A stretch of DNA of 7,450 nucleotides from Methylotenera sp. (GTDB lineage: Bacteria; Pseudomonadota; Gammaproteobacteria; Burkholderiales; Methylophilaceae). Made by a program: the position numbers and the translations under genes. The notes below the pieces were generated by a model that did no database searches, was not told the origin of the DNA, and saw nothing but the letters and a program-made list of their open reading frames with translations. The stretch is from positions 1-7,450 of the forward strand of contig JAIYEJ010000113.1 of NCBI GenBank assembly GCA_027487055.1. The letters run 5' to 3'. This document shows positions 6,847 through 7,450 of the stretch, piece after piece; position 1 is the stretch's first letter; every line of letters starts with the position of its first letter.

Positions 6847-7083
6847 TTATACAGCTAAGATATTGTAAAGTTTATCTTTTAAATTCAATCTTTGTTTTTT
6901 TAAAGTCTCAAACGCTGCATCCGTTACTGGAATATTTTCTGCTTCAAGTCTTAACACGTCACTATTTACTTTGTGATACTCGTCAAATAGTTTAGAAAAA
7001 TGATTATCTTCTAGTTTGAGCTGATGAATTTTTTCTTTAAACTCAGGTAATTCATGTGCTAAATCATGATGTATGGCTGACAT
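6847..7083 (-). CDS. YdcH/DUF465-family small protein
   Basis: The protein is 78 aa, soluble, highly charged and probably an alpha-helical hairpin or coiled coil. It carries the DUF465 pattern: an N-terminal HDLAHELPEFKEKIHQLKLEDNHF, a central DEYHKVNSDVLRLEAENIPVTD, and the closing LKKQRLNLKDKLYNIL. The family is common in proteobacteria and has no established function; E. coli YdcH is the best-known member. The start is certain: AGGAG lies 6 nt upstream of the ATG, the strongest ribosome site in the window. The gene has its own predicted promoter with an FNR-like box (7135-7176). It lies downstream of yccA on the same strand, but is separated from it by a strong terminator, so it should be transcribed independently. 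Its 3' end is 17 bp from the convergent tadA stop, with no obvious terminator in between. Confidence 0.88.
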   Translation of the reverse strand: MSAIHHDLAHELPEFKEKIHQLKLEDNHFSKLFDEYHKVNSDVLRLEAENIPVTDAAFETLKKQRLNLKDKLYNILAV

Positions 7084-7134
7084 ATGTTGCTCCTAACAAG
7101 TTGTTTAAGGTTTATTAATTCAATCTACAGCAAC

Positions 7135-7176
7135 ATATTAGGGCTTATGTCGTCATTTTGATTTGATTAATGTCAA
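7135..7176 (-). promoter_or_regulatory. Predicted class II FNR/CRP-family promoter for the ydcH-like gene
   Basis: TTGAT-TAAT-GTCAA at 7163-7176 (reading TTGAC-ATTA-ATCAA on the minus strand) matches 9 of 10 conserved bases of the FNR/ANR box TTGAT-N4-ATCAA. A -10 hexamer TAATAT lies at 7140-7135 on the minus strand. If transcription starts 7 bp further on, at 7128, the box is centred at exactly -41.5, the standard position for class II activation, and the leader would be 45 nt. No separate good -35 element is seen in phase, as expected for an activator-dependent promoter. The site was read by eye only, and the start point is inferred. Confidence 0.55.
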
Positions 7177-7199
7177 ACAATACTAATTAAAAGCGGGCA

Positions 7200-7225
7200 T
7201 AAAAAAACCCGCCGAAGCGGGTTTT
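7200..7225 (-). terminator. Rho-independent terminator of yccA (UUCG tetraloop)
   Basis: On the minus strand, AAAACCCGC-TTCG-GCGGGTTTT forms a 9-bp perfect stem (arms 7217-7225 and 7204-7212) closed by a very stable C(UUCG)G tetraloop, followed by a run of seven T (7207-7201). It begins 27 nt after the yccA stop codon. Reading on the plus strand gives only four T after the stem, so it acts mainly for the minus-strand gene. It isolates yccA from the downstream promoter at 7135-7176. Confidence 0.92.
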
Positions 7226-7252
7226 AAACTTTTTTAAAGCTTACATGAAACC

Positions 7253-7450
7253 TTAGTCGTTACCACCAGCTAAGGACATTAGGATATTCAATAAGCTAGT
7301 GAAAATATTATAAATACTAATAAACAATGAAAGCGTCGCCATCACATAATTCGTTTCACCACCAAGTACGATTTGGTTTACTTGGTACATAATAAAGCCT
7401 GAAGAAATAAGAACAAAAATAGATGAAATTGCGATTGAGAACGCTGGCAA
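7253..7450 (-). CDS. yccA: YccA-like Bax inhibitor-1 family membrane protein, C-terminal part (truncated by window edge)
   Basis: Only the last 65 residues are in the window; the frame is open through the right edge. They read LPAFSIAISSIFVLISSGFIMYQ, then NQIVLGGETNYVMATLSLFISIYNIFTSLLNIL and a short polar tail. This matches the C-terminus of E. coli YccA closely (ISAVFILISSG, GGETNYIRATVSLYVSLYNIF). It corresponds to the last two membrane helices of a seven-helix inner membrane protein. YccA interacts with the FtsH protease and can modulate its proteolysis of membrane proteins. The conserved acidic residues of this family lie mostly in the missing part or are represented here by the Glu of GGETNY. 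The codon at the edge (TTG, 7448-7450) is an internal leucine and not a start. The gene is followed by a strong terminator. Confidence 0.93.
   Translation of the reverse strand: MPAFSIAISSIFVLISSGFIMYQVNQIVLGGETNYVMATLSLFISIYNIFTSLLNILMSLAGGND

Noticed and set aside
6783..6995. Plus-strand open frame overlapping the end of tadA and the YdcH-like gene
   Set aside because: It overlaps two well-supported genes out of frame and has no family resemblance or ribosome site.
7448..7450. TTG at the right edge as a start codon of a 65-residue protein
   Set aside because: The residues align with the interior of YccA just before its last two helices, so the TTG is an internal leucine and the gene continues outside the window.
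1..7450. Defence island, mobile element, CRISPR or prophage content
   Set aside because: All genes belong to common chromosomal families; there are no transposases, integrases, long terminal repeats, spaced direct repeats or composition breaks visible by eye. MoxR genes occur in some defence-like clusters, but here the partners are the standard DUF58/TgpA set.

Overview
The window looks like ordinary chromosomal DNA from a Gram-negative proteobacterium of moderately low GC (about 40% by eye). Lipoprotein-free envelope genes, a YccA homologue, a TgpA-type transglutaminase and TadA all fit this. The style suggests a betaproteobacterium, perhaps Methylophilaceae, but that is an inference from gene content and composition and was not tested. 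There is no sign of mobile elements, CRISPR arrays, rRNA/tRNA genes or phage genes.

Layout. (1) Positions 1-940, minus strand: a YhhW-type pirin (metal-binding bicupin) gene is followed 25 bp downstream by the start of a secreted YceI-family gene, which runs off the left edge. (2) Positions 1050-1964, plus strand: a divergent LysR-type regulator closely resembling E. coli YhaJ. The 109-bp divergent region holds two copies of the same 13-bp palindrome, TCAA-N5-TTGA, each exactly 10 nt from one of the two start codons. This is the best candidate here for a private regulatory circuit. (3) Positions 1999-6829, plus strand: a closely spaced run of psiE-like membrane protein, MoxR-type AAA+ ATPase, DUF58 membrane protein, TgpA-type transglutaminase and tRNA adenosine deaminase TadA. 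The middle three form the widespread MoxR/DUF58/transglutaminase module. (4) Positions 6847-7450, minus strand: a YdcH/DUF465 small protein and, upstream of it, the 3' end of yccA (Bax inhibitor-1 family) with a strong UUCG-loop terminator. Between them lies what looks like a textbook class II FNR/CRP-family promoter for the small protein: an FNR-like box centred exactly 41.5 bp upstream of the start site implied by the -10 hexamer TAATAT.

How the genes may work together: the regulator at 1050 probably controls the pirin-yceI unit and itself. The MoxR ATPase is expected to act as a chaperone-like remodeller for the DUF58 and transglutaminase membrane proteins. TadA is a housekeeping enzyme that appears to be carried on the same transcript. 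I found no clearly undescribed multi-gene system. The points most worth checking are the two regulatory regions (941-1049 and 7084-7200) and the coupling of psiE and tadA to the MoxR module.
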